Part shown: piece after piece, positions 5,608 to 5,700 of the stretch
Position numbering within the stretch: position 1 is the first letter of the stretch
Layout: the number at the start of each line of letters is the position of its first letter
Assembly: GCA_005879245.1 (NCBI GenBank)
Contig: VBLA01000171.1
Location: forward strand, 1-5,700
Source of the DNA: Deltaproteobacteria bacterium
GTDB taxonomy: Bacteria; Desulfobacterota; Binatia; DP-6
Length of the DNA stretch: 5,700 nucleotides
Reading direction: 5' to 3'
Program-made: the position numbers and the translations under genes
Notes under the pieces: model-generated
What the model saw: only the letters and a program-made list of their open reading frames with translations
Database searches by the model: none
What the model was told of the DNA's origin: nothing

Positions 5608-5614
5608 CGTCCGT

Positions 5615-5620
5615 CCTCCC
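5615..5620 (-). promoter_or_regulatory. Ribosome binding site deciding the bioB start
   Basis: GGGAGG, with 7-nt spacing to ATG 5607, fixes the start at 5607 instead of the upstream ATG at 5658. Confidence 0.7.
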
Positions 5621-5677
5621 TGCGAGTGGGTTCCCCTATCCCGGGCGCGACGGTCCATGCAAGCCGTTGGCGACCGC

Positions 5678-5683
5678 TTGACA
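5678..5683 (+). promoter_or_regulatory. Perfect -35 hexamer facing out of the window
   Basis: TTGACA on the plus strand is a full match to the sigma70 -35 element. A matching -10 would start near 5701, just beyond the window. It may drive a gene divergent from bioB, which cannot be confirmed here. Confidence 0.25.
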
Positions 5684-5700
5684 GAGCCGGCGGCGCGGCG

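Noticed and set aside
5608..5658. 17-residue N-terminal extension of BioB from an ATG at 5658
   Set aside because: No ribosome binding site precedes it, while the ATG at 5607 has a good one and gives a normal N-terminus.
5630..5665. Possible bioB promoter (TTGCAT, 16-17 nt, GATAGG or ATAGGG)
   Set aside because: Both hexamers match the consensus at only about 3 of 6 positions, too weak to call in this sequence.

Overview
This is a GC-rich, densely coding chromosomal stretch, most likely from a free-living bacterium. The DHH phosphoesterase, the 78-aa small protein and the TldD/TldE pair resemble what I remember from deltaproteobacteria-like lineages and uncultured relatives (Desulfobacterota, Myxococcota, Binatota or Rokubacteria). 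That placement is a low-confidence impression. I see no phage, plasmid, transposase, CRISPR, rRNA or tRNA signal.

Layout: (1) Positions 1-858, minus strand, hold a DHH-family (NrnA-like) phosphoesterase whose C-terminus runs off the left edge. It has a good promoter at 897-925 and a short leader with competing hairpins. (2) Positions 867-986 are non-coding and hold that leader, the promoter and a cluster of three palindromes. (3) Positions 987-1223, minus, encode a 78-aa protein of unknown function with a GTG start. (4) Positions 1224-1498 are a divergent intergenic region containing a 173-bp imperfect inverted repeat. (5) Positions 1499-2938 and 2985-4328, plus strand, are tldD and tldE (pmbA), the two subunits of the TldD/TldE metalloprotease, in one operon. 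(6) Positions 4339-4497, minus, hold an unusual 52-aa protein with a tail made almost only of Asp and Glu. It has a strong ribosome binding site and lies 51 nt downstream of bioB. (7) Positions 4549-5607, minus, are bioB, biotin synthase. (8) The last 90 bases hold the bioB leader and an outward-facing TTGACA at the right edge.

The tldD-tldE pair forms a self-contained proteolytic module. bioB and the acidic small gene look like one transcript converging on tldE, with only 10 nt between the two stop codons. No other biotin genes and no recognisable peptide-modification enzymes are present. Most of the window is ordinary housekeeping. The parts worth a second look are the acidic small gene, the long inverted repeat between the divergent genes, and the start-site architecture of the 78-aa gene and tldD, which looks leaderless.
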